Of a stretch of 49,417 nucleotides of DNA, positions 1 to 8,466 are shown in pieces. The stretch comes from Aneurinibacillus sp. REN35 (lineage in GTDB: Bacteria > Bacillota > Bacilli > Aneurinibacillales > Aneurinibacillaceae). Position numbers and translations under genes: made by a program. The stretch spans positions 1 through 49,417 of the forward strand of contig NZ_JBFTXJ020000022.1 of assembly GCF_041379945.2 (NCBI RefSeq), in the 5' to 3' direction. The notes under the pieces were generated by a model that was not told the origin of the DNA, made no database searches, and saw only the letters and a program-made list of their open reading frames with translations. Numbering within the stretch: the stretch's first letter is position 1; each line of letters begins with the position of its first letter.

Positions 1-65
1 TAACCAAAAATCAAAGATTCCTTTACGCGTCATTTTTCTTCGATCCAGTTTTCAGTGTACAAGGT
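1..65 (+). other. rRNA operon trailer (probably downstream of 23S rRNA)
   Basis: No gene is present here. The stretch holds a CCAGTTTTCA element at about 46-55, which resembles the processing-stem sequences that flank 16S and 23S rRNA in Bacillales and is complementary to the TTGAAAACTG element at the right end of the window. A strong terminator follows directly. I infer that the window starts just after the last rRNA gene of an operon. No 5S rRNA sequence is recognisable between position 1 and the terminator. Confidence 0.55.
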
Positions 66-106
66 AAGACCCCGCATCCAAAAAATGGATGTGGGGTCTT
101 TGTGTT
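66..106 (+). terminator. Intrinsic terminator of the upstream rRNA operon
   Basis: A 15-bp stem (66-80 with 86-100, one G-T pair) with a short A loop is followed by a T-rich tail. It separates the rRNA trailer from the RpiR operon. Confidence 0.85.
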
Positions 107-146
107 TTATATATAAACAAACAGCAAATGCAAAGAAAAAATCTCC

Positions 147-175
147 TTGCAAAATATTGAGATGTTTTTTATACT
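147..175 (+). promoter_or_regulatory. SigA-type promoter of the RpiR/D-amino acid operon
   Basis: TTGCAA at 147-152 and TATACT at 170-175 are separated by 17 bases. The expected transcription start is near 182, exactly where the first operator-like palindrome begins. Confidence 0.6.
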
Positions 176-181
176 TTCTTT

Positions 182-226
182 GAAGTATAAACTTCTAATT
201 TTGTATATGATTGAAGTGTATACTTC
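182..226. promoter_or_regulatory. Twin palindromic operator, probable RpiR autoregulatory site
   Basis: Two 14-bp palindromes sharing GAAGT-N4-ACTTC occur at 182-195 (GAAGTATAAACTTC) and 213-226 (GAAGTGTATACTTC). They start exactly 31 bases apart, about three helical turns. They lie from +1 into the leader of the operon whose first gene encodes an RpiR-type regulator, so binding would block transcription. The identity of the binding protein is inferred from position. Confidence 0.6.
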
Positions 227-250
227 TAAAATAAAATAAGGACGTGCTTT

Positions 251-1114
251 ATGTCTTTTCGCGACAGGATAAGTCGGAATTTTTCTTCTTTAACAGCATC
301 CCAAAAAAAAGTAGCACAATATACGCTGGATCATCCATATGAATTTGCTAAGCATACCGCAGCTGAGATTGGCAATAAAGCAGGGGTTAGTGAGACAACC
401 GTCATTCGCTTTTGTCATGCTCTCGCTTTTGAAAGCTTTATTCATATGCAGCAAACTGTTTGGGATGAAGTAATCGCTTCTAACTACACCCTTCATCTTC
501 ATCATAGTACATCAAGGATGGCAGAGGATGTACAAACAGAAGAAGGAGACCTGCTTCACGCAATCATGCGGCAGAACATAGTACAGATTGAAAAAACGTT
601 TAACAATTTGTCTCGTTCGACTTTTGAACATGTCATTACGTTGCTTGCAGATTCTCCCCGTTTACTTGTCGTTGGTCATCGGACATCCTATAGTCCGGCC
701 GCCTGGATGGCTTCTTCTCTTCGTTTGCTGCGCGGCAGTACCCATTTGTACCGGCCGGATACAGATGATGTAGTGCAATGGGCAACAGAGCTTAACGAAG
801 AATGGGCTGTTCTTGCGATTTCTTTTCGGCGTTATGCCAAAGAAACAATTCAACTGGCCCAGCTTGCAAAAGAAAATGGGGCAAATGTAATCGCTGTGAC
901 CGATAGTTTGGTCGCACCAATTACGCAATATAGCGAGCATACGCTTCCGGTTGCTACGACAAAGTCGACGGTCGATTCTGTACCTGCACTTTTTTCGATT
1001 CTAAATGCTCTGCTTACAGCGTTATCTGCTGTAAAAAATGAAGAGGTTACCAACAAACTAACGCATTATGAAAAGACATATGACAGAGTGTACCGCAATG
1101 AAATGGGGGAATAG
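251..1114 (+). CDS. MurR/RpiR family transcriptional regulator
   Basis: A 287-residue regulator of the RpiR type. The N-terminal domain (about 1-77) contains a helix-turn-helix around residues 36-58 (TAAEIGNKAGVSETTVIRF). The C-terminal SIS domain (about 136-260) normally binds a sugar phosphate or similar ligand. The start codon is preceded by AAGGA. It is the first gene of a tight operon: its stop ends two bases before the M20 gene starts. Family members usually repress or activate the adjacent catabolic genes, so I infer control of the D-amino acid operon through the twin palindromes just upstream. The effector cannot be read from sequence, and given the neighbours it may not be a sugar. 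Confidence 0.85.
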   Translation: MSFRDRISRNFSSLTASQKKVAQYTLDHPYEFAKHTAAEIGNKAGVSETTVIRFCHALAFESFIHMQQTVWDEVIASNYTLHLHHSTSRMAEDVQTEEGDLLHAIMRQNIVQIEKTFNNLSRSTFEHVITLLADSPRLLVVGHRTSYSPAAWMASSLRLLRGSTHLYRPDTDDVVQWATELNEEWAVLAISFRRYAKETIQLAQLAKENGANVIAVTDSLVAPITQYSEHTLPVATTKSTVDSVPALFSILNALLTALSAVKNEEVTNKLTHYEKTYDRVYRNEMGE

Positions 1115-1115
1115 C

Positions 1116-2300
1116 ATGACACTTGAAAAGATGATTCAAACACTGCGCCCTACTATAATGGATACATTTACGCATCTGCATGAAAATCCTGAAGTAAGCT
1201 GGAAAGAAGAGAAGACAGCGAAATTTCTTAGAACCCGTTTAGAATCACTTGGATTGCAGGTAATAACATTTTCTGATTGTACAGGTGTTGTAGGCATATG
1301 GAACCCGGATGTAAACGTACAGGCAGCAGAACAAGATGGTAAGAATCAAGGTACTTCGCTCACTGTCGCGCTTCGTGCCGATATGGATGCATTATGGCAA
1401 TGCGTGGATGGGGTATGGAAAGCTAATCACTCCTGCGGTCATGACGCCCATATGACCATTGTAATCACTGCGATTGAGTTATTAAAAAAAGCAGGTTATC
1501 AACCGCCTGGAACCATTAAAGTCATTTTTCAACCGGCGGAAGAGACTGGAGAGGGCGCACGTAAAATGATCGAAAAGGGCGTCGTGCAGGACGTTGATTA
1601 TCTGTATGGTCTGCATGTACGGCCCATACAGGAATTACCGGACGGTCAAGCGGCTCCAGCGATTTATAACGGAGCGTCCTTGATACTGCGCGGAGAGATT
1701 CATGGACTTTCCTCTCATGGAGCACGCCCTCATCTTGGGATCAATGCAATTGAAGTAGCTTCTTCACTTCTGCAATCACTTCAAGGTATTCATATTAATC
1801 CGATGGTTCCATCCACTGTAAAGATGACAAGCATTCGTGCCGGTGAACCGGGAAGTGCGAATGTGATTCCTGACTTTGCGGCATTCACGCTAGATGTACG
1901 AACACAATCCAATCAGGTGCTTGATGAATTATACGAAAAAATCAAGACTGTTGCCCGTTATACAGGAGAGATGACTGGAGCGCGCATTACGTTGGAGCCG
2001 GAAGGCAGGACGGCTGCCGCTGAGGTAGATCATCAAGCAAAAGCATATATGCGTCAGGCAATCCTAAATGTTCTTGGTGAAGCACATACCGCCCCTGATG
2101 TAATAACACCTGGGGGAGAGGACTTTCATTTCTATACACTTGAACATCCGCATATCAAAGCGACAATGCTTGGATTAGGATGTGGTCTTACACCAGGACT
2201 TCACCACCCGCATATGCAGTTTAATCGGGAGGCCATTGTAACTGGCGCTCAGATCATGGCACAGGCGGTTATCCATACATTTGAGGAGGGAGCGGGATAA
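1116..2300 (+). CDS. M20 family amidohydrolase, likely N-succinyl (N-acyl)-L-amino acid desuccinylase
   Basis: A 394-residue metallo-amidohydrolase of the M20D type (IAA-amino acid hydrolase/hippuricase group). Metal-site motifs are visible: CGHD at 107-110, the Glu pair in QPAEETGEGA at 139-148, His in YGLHVRP at 164-170, and a C-terminal GLHHPHMQF. ATG 1116 was chosen over the in-frame ATG at 1068 because GGGGGA lies five bases upstream and 1068 falls deep inside the regulator gene. The stop overlaps the GNAT start by one base. In the described N-succinylamino acid racemase pathway an M20 enzyme removes the succinyl group from the L-isomer; that substrate is inferred from the neighbours. 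A plain N-acyl amino acid amidohydrolase is the alternative. Confidence 0.85.
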   Translation: MTLEKMIQTLRPTIMDTFTHLHENPEVSWKEEKTAKFLRTRLESLGLQVITFSDCTGVVGIWNPDVNVQAAEQDGKNQGTSLTVALRADMDALWQCVDGVWKANHSCGHDAHMTIVITAIELLKKAGYQPPGTIKVIFQPAEETGEGARKMIEKGVVQDVDYLYGLHVRPIQELPDGQAAPAIYNGASLILRGEIHGLSSHGARPHLGINAIEVASSLLQSLQGIHINPMVPSTVKMTSIRAGEPGSANVIPDFAAFTLDVRTQSNQVLDELYEKIKTVARYTGEMTGARITLEPEGRTAAAEVDHQAKAYMRQAILNVLGEAHTAPDVITPGGEDFHFYTLEHPHIKATMLGLGCGLTPGLHHPHMQFNREAIVTGAQIMAQAVIHTFEEGAG

Positions 2301-3142
2301 TGGAGCATCTTAGTATACGCATGCTAAAGACAGCCGAAGAAATTGGGCCGATCTTTGAATTGGAAAAGGAAGTGTGGCAGACGGATACGCCAATGCCCAC
2401 TGATCAAATGATCACAGCCGTAAAGCATGGCGGAGTAGTATTAGGCGCTTTTCTTGATGAACGCCTGATTGGTTTTCAATATAGTTTTGCAGGATTTGAT
2501 GGAAAGGAAGCTTATTTATGTTCACATATGCTGGGTACTCATCCTGATTATCGATATATGAAGGTGGGAGAGAAGCTGAAGTGGGCGCAGAAAGAGGCAG
2601 CGCAATCGCTCGGCTATCGCTTCATCACCTGGACATATGATCCACTGGAGACGGCAAACGGCTATCTTAATATTCATAAGCTTGGTGCTGTCTGTTCTAC
2701 ATATATTGAGAATTGCTATGGGGATATGGAAGACTCACTTAATCGGGGCATCGCTTCAGATCGTTTTGAAGTAAGATGGTATATCAGAAGTGAGCGAGTT
2801 GCACAACGAGCCGGTGGAGTACCTATGCAGAAGGAGAGCATCCCGCAGCAAACGTTTTACGATTGGGAAATAGACGGGAACGGGTATCCCATTCCAGCTA
2901 ATACAGGTGTAAATAAGGCGCAGGTTAGCGAAGCGGATGTACTCTATCTGCCTGTCCCGGCTTATTTTCAGCAGATGAAGAAACAGAATAAACCGTTGGC
3001 CATTACGTGGCGTCATATCACGCGGGAGGCTTTCACCTATTTATTTGAACAAGGATTTACAGTAACAGACCTGATTCGAAATGATAAAGCCGTACCTGTA
3101 CATTTTTATGTAGTAACCAAAAAAGAGGAGAATACATTATGA
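2300..3142 (+). CDS. GNAT family N-acyltransferase, likely D-amino acid N-succinyltransferase
   Basis: A 280-residue protein with an N-terminal GNAT fold (about 1-150). The acyl-CoA binding strand-loop-helix corresponds to [16 protein letters not shown] near 78-93, although its P-loop is degenerate compared with the usual R/QxxGxG/A pattern. The C-terminal ~110 residues do not match a domain I recognise. It is translationally coupled on both sides: TAATG with the M20 gene and ATGA with the racemase gene. In the known D-to-L amino acid pathway a GNAT enzyme succinylates D-amino acids with succinyl-CoA, and this is the inferred role. The true acyl donor is not visible. Confidence 0.75.
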   Translation: MEHLSIRMLKTAEEIGPIFELEKEVWQTDTPMPTDQMITAVKHGGVVLGAFLDERLIGFQYSFAGFDGKEAYLCSHMLGTHPDYRYMKVGEKLKWAQKEAAQSLGYRFITWTYDPLETANGYLNIHKLGAVCSTYIENCYGDMEDSLNRGIASDRFEVRWYIRSERVAQRAGGVPMQKESIPQQTFYDWEIDGNGYPIPANTGVNKAQVSEADVLYLPVPAYFQQMKKQNKPLAITWRHITREAFTYLFEQGFTVTDLIRNDKAVPVHFYVVTKKEENTL

Positions 3143-4251
3143 AAATCAAACAAATCATTATGCGTCATATGAAAATGCGGATGCGTCGGCCGTTTACGAC
3201 CAGTGTAGGCACGGAATACGACAAAGAATTCATTATTGTTGAGGCAAAGAGTGAAGACGGGCTTATAGGCTGGGGGGAATCAGTAGCAGCCATTGACCCA
3301 TTCTACAAAGAGGAAACCGTGCAGACGAATTGGCATATCCTTGAGAAATTTCTGATCCCTCTTGTATTTGCAAAGCCGATTAACCATCCAGATGAACTTA
3401 ATAATGAACGGTTTTCACACATTCGGGGCAATTATATGGCGAAGGCTGCCATTGAAGAAGCCATCTGGGATCTGTATGCCAGACAGCAGAATCTTTCCCT
3501 TGCTCAAGCTCTCGGCGGAGAAAAGAAAAAAATTGAAGTCGGTATTAGTATAGGGATTGAAGAATCGGTAGAAGAGCTGATCGGCCTTGTCGACCAGTAC
3601 GTAAAGGAAGGCTATAAACGGATCAAAGTCAAAATTCAGCCGGGCTGGGATGTTGAGGTGATCCGGGCTGTGCGTGAGCGTTTCCCTGATATTGCATTGA
3701 TGGGGGATGCAAATTCCGCATACACGCTTGCAGATACGGCACTACTGCAACAGCTTGATGAATTCAATCTTACAATGATTGAACAGCCGCTGGCTCATGA
3801 TGACATTATTGATCATGCCGAACTTCAAGCTCAGCTTAAGACACCGATCTGCCTAGATGAAAGCATCCACTCAGCAGAAGATGTACGTAAGGCCATTAAG
3901 CTTGGAAGCTGCGGCATTATTAATATCAAAATTGGTCGTGTCGGTGGATTAACTGAAGCAAAAAAAATCCATGATCTTTGCCAGAAGCATGACATGCCGG
4001 TCTGGTGCGGAGGAATGCTGGAGGCGGGGATCGGACGTGCGCATAATGTAGCCATTACTACGCTGACGAATTTTATTCTTCCGGGCGATACAGCCGCTTC
4101 CTCGCGTTATTGGGAAGAGGATATTATTACACCTGAGGTGACGGTCGAAGATGGATGGATTACGGTACCTCAGGCTCCAGGAATCGGCTATGAGCCCGAC
4201 CGTGAGCGGATGGATCGGTTCACATTATATAGCCAATCATACTTTTCATAA
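3139..4251 (+). CDS. Enolase-superfamily N-succinylamino acid racemase / o-succinylbenzoate synthase-like
   Basis: A 370-residue enolase-superfamily enzyme of the muconate-lactonizing subgroup. The catalytic set is complete: KVK at 163-165, metal ligands D190, E215 and D240 (GDANS, IEQPL, CLDES), and the opposing base K264 in NIKIGRVGG. Members are often annotated menC, but no menaquinone genes are nearby. The neighbours are an acyltransferase and an M20 deacylase, the context established for N-succinylamino acid racemase in Geobacillus. I therefore assign racemisation of N-succinyl-D- to N-succinyl-L-amino acids; residual OSBS activity is possible. The start overlaps the GNAT stop by four bases, and a terminator follows. 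Confidence 0.85.
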   Translation: MKIKQIIMRHMKMRMRRPFTTSVGTEYDKEFIIVEAKSEDGLIGWGESVAAIDPFYKEETVQTNWHILEKFLIPLVFAKPINHPDELNNERFSHIRGNYMAKAAIEEAIWDLYARQQNLSLAQALGGEKKKIEVGISIGIEESVEELIGLVDQYVKEGYKRIKVKIQPGWDVEVIRAVRERFPDIALMGDANSAYTLADTALLQQLDEFNLTMIEQPLAHDDIIDHAELQAQLKTPICLDESIHSAEDVRKAIKLGSCGIINIKIGRVGGLTEAKKIHDLCQKHDMPVWCGGMLEAGIGRAHNVAITTLTNFILPGDTAASSRYWEEDIITPEVTVEDGWITVPQAPGIGYEPDRERMDRFTLYSQSYFS

Positions 4252-4275
4252 ACAGGTAAATAAGGAAGAAATGAG

Positions 4276-4305
4276 GAGTGTTTGCATGACGCAAGCACTC
4301 TTTTT
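4276..4305 (+). terminator. Terminator of the D-amino acid operon
   Basis: A 10-bp stem GAGTGTTTGC / GCAAGCACTC (4276-4285 with 4291-4300, one wobble) is followed by TTTTTA. Confidence 0.85.
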
Positions 4306-4320
4306 ATATTTATTTATTTC

Positions 4321-4337
4321 TTAACATTAAATTTACA
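4321..4337 (+). promoter_or_regulatory. PhoP-box-like pair, distal
   Basis: TTAACA (4321-4326) and TTTACA (4332-4337) are spaced five bases apart, an 11-base period that matches the Bacillus PhoP-box pattern TT(A/C/T)A(C/T)A. It lies 150 bases upstream of the probable pstS -10, so it may be an accessory site. The rest of 4338-4420 shows nothing recognisable. Confidence 0.4.
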
Positions 4338-4422
4338 TTTGGAGGAGAAGACAAGCAAAAGCCTATAAAAAAAGGGATTCCACGGTGATAGCGAATCCAA
4401 GAAAATGCTGTGTTTTTAATGG

Positions 4423-4495
4423 TGTAAACAGTTTGTAAAGATAGGTTTAAGATCATGTAAAACACCTTGTAGGGCTTACTTCCCTCGATTATGAT
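4423..4495 (+). promoter_or_regulatory. PhoP-box-like array and -10 element of pstS
   Basis: TGTAAA (complement of TTTACA) occurs at 4423, 4434 and 4456, with a degenerate copy at 4445: four hexamers on one 11-base period, oriented on the minus strand. A -10-like TATGAT lies at 4490-4495. No good -35 is present, which fits an activator-dependent promoter. That PhoP (the PhoP-PhoR phosphate-starvation system) binds here is inferred from the repeat pattern and the pst genes that follow. Confidence 0.5.
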
Positions 4496-4569
4496 GAACA
4501 ACGTAATTATTCCACATCAACAAAGAGTTAAAACAAATGTACCAAAGAACGCAGAGGGGGATTTTGGAA

Positions 4570-5694
4570 GTGAATGTAAAGAAGATTAGTATGATGTTGT
4601 TCACACTTGTCATGATGTTCGCACTTGCAGCTTGCGGCTCTTCTAATCAGAGTCTAAAGCCAGAAGGAAATAAGGAAGCGGCATCTGGTGGTACAGAGCA
4701 GCCGTCTGGCGGAGATGCCGGTCTTTTGAATGGTGCGGGCTCTAGCTTTGTAAACCCACTATTCTCTAAGATGTTCAGTGAGTATTCGAAAGAGCATGCA
4801 GATGTAAAGGTGAACTATCAGGCAATCGGCTCAGGTGGCGGAATTAAGCAATTAACTGCAAAGACCGTTGACTTTGCAGCTTCAGATGCCCCGATGAAAG
4901 AAGATGAGATCAAAGCGGCTGGCGGCAATGTGCTCCACATTCCCGTAACGCTTGGCGGTGTAGCAATTGCATACAATCTTGAAGGCGTAAAAGATCTGAA
5001 ATTAACTCCACAGAACCTAGCTGATATCTATAGCGGCAAAATCAAAAAATGGAACGACCCACAAATTGCAGCAAACAATAAAGAAGCAAAGCTTCCTAAC
5101 ACAGATATCTTCCCGGTGCATCGCTCTGATAGCTCTGGTACAAGTCATATCTTTACAACGTACTTGAACAAAGCCGTACCTAACCAATGGCCGAAGGAAA
5201 AAGTAGGGAAATCCATTAAATGGGATGGCGCAGGCACAGGAGCAAAAGGGAATGAAGGCGTAGCGGGTCAAGTACAAAATACACCGGGCGCAATCGGCTA
5301 CATCGAGCTTGCCTATGTAATTCAAAACAACATGTCCGCAGCGCATATGAAAAACAAAGATGGTCAATTCGTAGCACCGTCGCTTGATTCCGTAACAGCG
5401 GCCGCAAAAGGTGGATTAGCTTCTATTCCAGAAGATATGAAAATTGAATTGAATGACCAACCGGGAAAAGACAGCTATCCAATCGTTGGTACGACATGGA
5501 CACTTATCCCAGAAGATTTGAAAATGGATAAGGCAAAAGCTGAAAAAATGCTAACAATGCTCCAGTGGTCAGTTACAGATGGTCAGAAATATGCTGCTGA
5601 TCTGCAATATGCTCCGCTGCCGCAAGAACTGCAGGATAAGTGCGTAGCGCAACTGAAAAAAGTAAAAGTAGACGGTCAACCGATTCTGAAATAA
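4570..5694 (+). CDS. pstS: Phosphate ABC transporter substrate-binding lipoprotein PstS
   Basis: A 374-residue extracytoplasmic phosphate-binding protein. The signal peptide ends in a lipobox (FALAAC, Cys22), so it is membrane-anchored through a lipid. Phosphate-binding loops typical of PstS follow: GAGSSF, GSGGG, FAASDAPM and HRSDSSGTSH. I chose GTG 4570 because AGAGGGGGA sits eight bases upstream; the in-frame ATG at 4537 has no ribosome binding site and would add 11 residues before the signal peptide, and TTG 4564 is also possible. It heads pstSCAB, and an internal terminator after it would raise its level over the permease. Probable PhoP control through the upstream repeats. Confidence 0.95.
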   Translation: MNVKKISMMLFTLVMMFALAACGSSNQSLKPEGNKEAASGGTEQPSGGDAGLLNGAGSSFVNPLFSKMFSEYSKEHADVKVNYQAIGSGGGIKQLTAKTVDFAASDAPMKEDEIKAAGGNVLHIPVTLGGVAIAYNLEGVKDLKLTPQNLADIYSGKIKKWNDPQIAANNKEAKLPNTDIFPVHRSDSSGTSHIFTTYLNKAVPNQWPKEKVGKSIKWDGAGTGAKGNEGVAGQVQNTPGAIGYIELAYVIQNNMSAAHMKNKDGQFVAPSLDSVTAAAKGGLASIPEDMKIELNDQPGKDSYPIVGTTWTLIPEDLKMDKAKAEKMLTMLQWSVTDGQKYAADLQYAPLPQELQDKCVAQLKKVKVDGQPILK

Positions 5695-5716
5695 GAAGGA
5701 AGACGGAGGGAGCGTG

Positions 5717-5750
5717 CAAAAAACTCTGAGGAGTTTTTTGCCGCTTTTTT
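5717..5750 (+). terminator. Intra-operon terminator between pstS and pstC
   Basis: A perfect 10-bp stem CAAAAAACTC / GAGTTTTTTG (5717-5726 with 5731-5740) is followed closely by a second T run. It probably terminates most transcripts after pstS, leaving read-through for pstCAB. Confidence 0.75.
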
Positions 5751-5772
5751 CAAGAGAATGGGAGTGTAATCC

Positions 5773-6696
5773 TTGAAGAAAAGATACGGAGATCAATTGT
5801 TTAAAGCAATCGCATATGTTTTTGGCTGTTCGATTATCGCTATGCTCGGTCTCATGGTATGGGAGATGTTCCGTGGCTCGAGCTTTTCCTTTGCAAAATA
5901 CGGCTTCAACTTCCTCTTTAGTTCAGACTGGGACCCGGTGATGGAGGAATTCGGTGCCTGGCCGTTTATCTACGGTACGATTGTTTCTTCGCTTCTGGCT
6001 CTTGCCATCGCAACGCCTATCAGCATAGGCATCGCGATTTTCCTTGTGGAGATCGCTCCGAAATGGTTTCGTGATATTGTAGGATTTCTTATTGAGCTTT
6101 TGGCTGCTATTCCTTCGATTGTATATGGTTTATGGGGCATCTTTGTCCTAGGCCCCATCATTCGCGAGTATATCGCACCGGTGTTTATTAATACGCTTGG
6201 AACATTTATTCCATTCTTTGCTGGTCCATCCTTTGGGGTGGGCATGTTCACGGCAGGTGTTATTCTAGCCATTATGATTATTCCAACGATCGCTTCTATT
6301 TCGCGTGAAGTGCTGTCCGTTGTACCTGATGCACAGCGTGAAGCGGCACTGGCTCTTGGCGCTACGAAATGGGAAATGATCCGTACAGCTGTCCTTACGT
6401 ATGCTCGCTCCGGCATTCTGGGCGCGATGATTATCGGCCTAGGCCGCGCAATTGGTGAGACAATGTCTGTGACGATGGTGATTGGAAATAAACCGGAAGT
6501 TCCGGATTCTATATTTGATCCCGCCTATACGATGGCGAGTGTCATTGCGAATGAGTTTAATGAAGCCTCCTCTGATATTTACCTGTCGACATTAATCGAA
6601 ATTGGATTCCTCTTGTTTGCAGTTACACTGCTGGTAAATATTATCGCGCGTGTTCTCGTATGGTCGACGTCTAGAGGCGTACAGGAGGCGAAATAA
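5773..6696 (+). CDS. pstC: Phosphate ABC transporter permease PstC
   Basis: A 307-residue inner-membrane permease, one half of the PstC-PstA channel. It shows about six membrane helices and the ABC-permease EAA loop around EAALALGATKWEMIRTAV (residues ~196-213), which docks onto PstB. The start is TTG 5773 with GGGAGTG upstream; a Lys-Lys-Arg start before the first helix fits the family. The gene is followed after two bases by pstA. Confidence 0.95.
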   Translation: MKKRYGDQLFKAIAYVFGCSIIAMLGLMVWEMFRGSSFSFAKYGFNFLFSSDWDPVMEEFGAWPFIYGTIVSSLLALAIATPISIGIAIFLVEIAPKWFRDIVGFLIELLAAIPSIVYGLWGIFVLGPIIREYIAPVFINTLGTFIPFFAGPSFGVGMFTAGVILAIMIIPTIASISREVLSVVPDAQREAALALGATKWEMIRTAVLTYARSGILGAMIIGLGRAIGETMSVTMVIGNKPEVPDSIFDPAYTMASVIANEFNEASSDIYLSTLIEIGFLLFAVTLLVNIIARVLVWSTSRGVQEAK

Positions 6697-6698
6697 GC

Positions 6699-7577
6699 AT
6701 GGAAAGTGTATTAGAGAGTGTAAGAAAGCAAAATGCCAATCAGTTACGCGCCAATCTGGGACGCCGTCGTGCCTTCAGCAAATTTATGGTGGGTCTTACG
6801 ATTATAAGCATGCTGCTTGCTCTTACCCCATTATTTGGAATTCTTGGTTACGTGATTGTGAAAGGCCTCCCAGCCTTAAGCCTATCGTTTTTCACACAAC
6901 TTCCGGCTCCTCCGGGCGAGATCGGGGGCGGAATGGCAAATGGGATACTCGGAACCTTTACACTGATCGGTATTGCCTCAGCAATTGGCGTACCGGTAGG
7001 TTTAATGGCCGGGATCTTCTTATCCGAGTATGGCCGCAATCGTTTTGGCAAGCTTGTATCGTTTTTAACAGATATTATGCTCGGCGTGCCGTCCATTGTT
7101 GTTGGTATCGTTGTATATGCCTTGGTCGTTCTTTCAATGGGTGGATTCTCCGCCTATGCTGGCGGTGTGGCGCTCGCCTTTATTATGATTCCTGCGGTAA
7201 CCCGCACAACGGAAGAGATGCTGAAGCTGGTACCGAACCATATTCGTGAAGCTGGACTTGCGCTTGGTATTCCGAAATGGCGGGTGATTATGCTCATTAT
7301 CCTGCCGACTGCGCTCCGCGGAATCATTACGGGTATTATGCTTGCGGTCGCCCGCGTCTCAGGAGAAACGGCTCCGCTGCTCTTTACGGCATTCGGAAAT
7401 ATGTATTGGAACCAATCGCTCAATGAACCGATTGCCTCGATGCCGGTACTGGTGTTCAATTACGCCATTTCCCCATATAAAGAATGGCAGGCGCAGGCAT
7501 GGGCCGGAGCGTTAACGCTGATTCTAATTGTTCTTGTGTTGAATGTATCTGCGCGTCTAATTACGAGAAAGCGATAG
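6699..7577 (+). CDS. pstA: Phosphate ABC transporter permease PstA
   Basis: A 292-residue permease partner of PstC with about six membrane helices. The EAA loop is visible at [20 protein letters not shown] (residues ~187-206), and the [11 protein letters not shown] segment after it is typical of PstA. The start codon directly follows the pstC stop with AGGAGG upstream. A 20-base gap leads to pstB. Confidence 0.95.
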   Translation: MESVLESVRKQNANQLRANLGRRRAFSKFMVGLTIISMLLALTPLFGILGYVIVKGLPALSLSFFTQLPAPPGEIGGGMANGILGTFTLIGIASAIGVPVGLMAGIFLSEYGRNRFGKLVSFLTDIMLGVPSIVVGIVVYALVVLSMGGFSAYAGGVALAFIMIPAVTRTTEEMLKLVPNHIREAGLALGIPKWRVIMLIILPTALRGIITGIMLAVARVSGETAPLLFTAFGNMYWNQSLNEPIASMPVLVFNYAISPYKEWQAQAWAGALTLILIVLVLNVSARLITRKR

Positions 7578-7597
7578 AATATACGAGGTGGAGATCA

Positions 7598-8347
7598 ATG
7601 ATTGAGGCAAAAGGTTTGAACTTATGGTATGGAGATTTTCATGCGATTAAAGATATCAACATGTCGATTGAAAAGAATAAAGTAACGGCGTTCATCGGAC
7701 CTTCCGGGTGCGGGAAGTCGACATTCCTGCGCGCCATTAATCGTATGCATGAAGTCATTGAAGGAGCCAGGGTAGAGGGTGAACTGTTGCTTGAGGGACA
7801 GAATATTTATAGCTCGGATAAGGATCCTGTTACCATTCGACAGCAGGTTGGTATGGTATTTCAGAAGCCCAACCCATTTCCGACCATGTCGATCTATGAG
7901 AATGTTGCAGCGGGACTAAGGATCAATGGTTTTAGAAATAAGAAGAAACTTGATGAAATTGTAGAGCGTTGCTTGATGCAGGCCGGTCTATGGAACGAAG
8001 TTAAAGATCGGTTAAACAAAAATGCCATGGGGTTATCCGGCGGACAGCAGCAGCGCTTGTGTATCGCCCGTACGCTGGCGGTAGAACCGGAAGTTGTATT
8101 GATGGACGAACCTACTTCAGCGCTAGATCCTATCTCCACGCAGAAAGTGGAAGAGTTACTTTTTGAATTGAAGAAGAAGTATACAATTATTATCGTCACG
8201 CATAATATGCAGCAGGCAGCACGCGTCTCCGATCACACCGCATTCTTCCTGCTTGGAGAAATGATTGAATTCGATCAGACAGAGACGATCTTTACCAATC
8301 CGCAGGATAAACGTACAGAAGACTATATTACCGGACGTTTCGGCTAG
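7598..8347 (+). CDS. pstB: Phosphate ABC transporter ATPase PstB
   Basis: A 249-residue ATP-binding subunit that powers phosphate import. Walker [10 protein letters not shown] (~35-43), the Q-loop in [11 protein letters not shown], the signature LSGGQQQR (~145-152), Walker [14 protein letters not shown] and the switch His in IIVTHNM are all intact. ATG 7598 was chosen because GAGGTGGAG lies just upstream and family members begin at this point; a longer frame into pstA is spurious. No phoU follows here. phoU lies about 39 kb away at 47126. Confidence 0.96.
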   Translation: MIEAKGLNLWYGDFHAIKDINMSIEKNKVTAFIGPSGCGKSTFLRAINRMHEVIEGARVEGELLLEGQNIYSSDKDPVTIRQQVGMVFQKPNPFPTMSIYENVAAGLRINGFRNKKKLDEIVERCLMQAGLWNEVKDRLNKNAMGLSGGQQQRLCIARTLAVEPEVVLMDEPTSALDPISTQKVEELLFELKKKYTIIIVTHNMQQAARVSDHTAFFLLGEMIEFDQTETIFTNPQDKRTEDYITGRFG

Positions 8348-8382
8348 AAGAGGTGCGTTTCGGCACTGCTCAGTTCTTGTCT

Positions 8383-8411
8383 TTGAGTCCAACTCTTTTA
8401 TTTGCTACAAT
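8383..8411 (+). promoter_or_regulatory. SigA-type promoter of the HAD hydrolase gene
   Basis: TTGAGT (8383-8388), 17 bases, and TACAAT (8406-8411) with an extended -10 TGC just before it. No clear terminator is seen between pstB and this promoter. Confidence 0.55.
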
Positions 8412-8466
8412 AAATCTCGCTACGATGATGATGTAAGACACACTACTGCATAAAGGAGGATGACTA

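Noticed and set aside
4537-4569. ATG 4537 as the pstS start
   Set aside because: No ribosome binding site, and it would place a charged 11-residue extension before the signal peptide; GTG 4570 is properly spaced from AGAGGGGGA.
6650-7249. Plus-strand open frame of 199 codons overlapping pstC and pstA
   Set aside because: Out of frame with both intact permease genes; Cys/Arg-rich, unlike a real protein.
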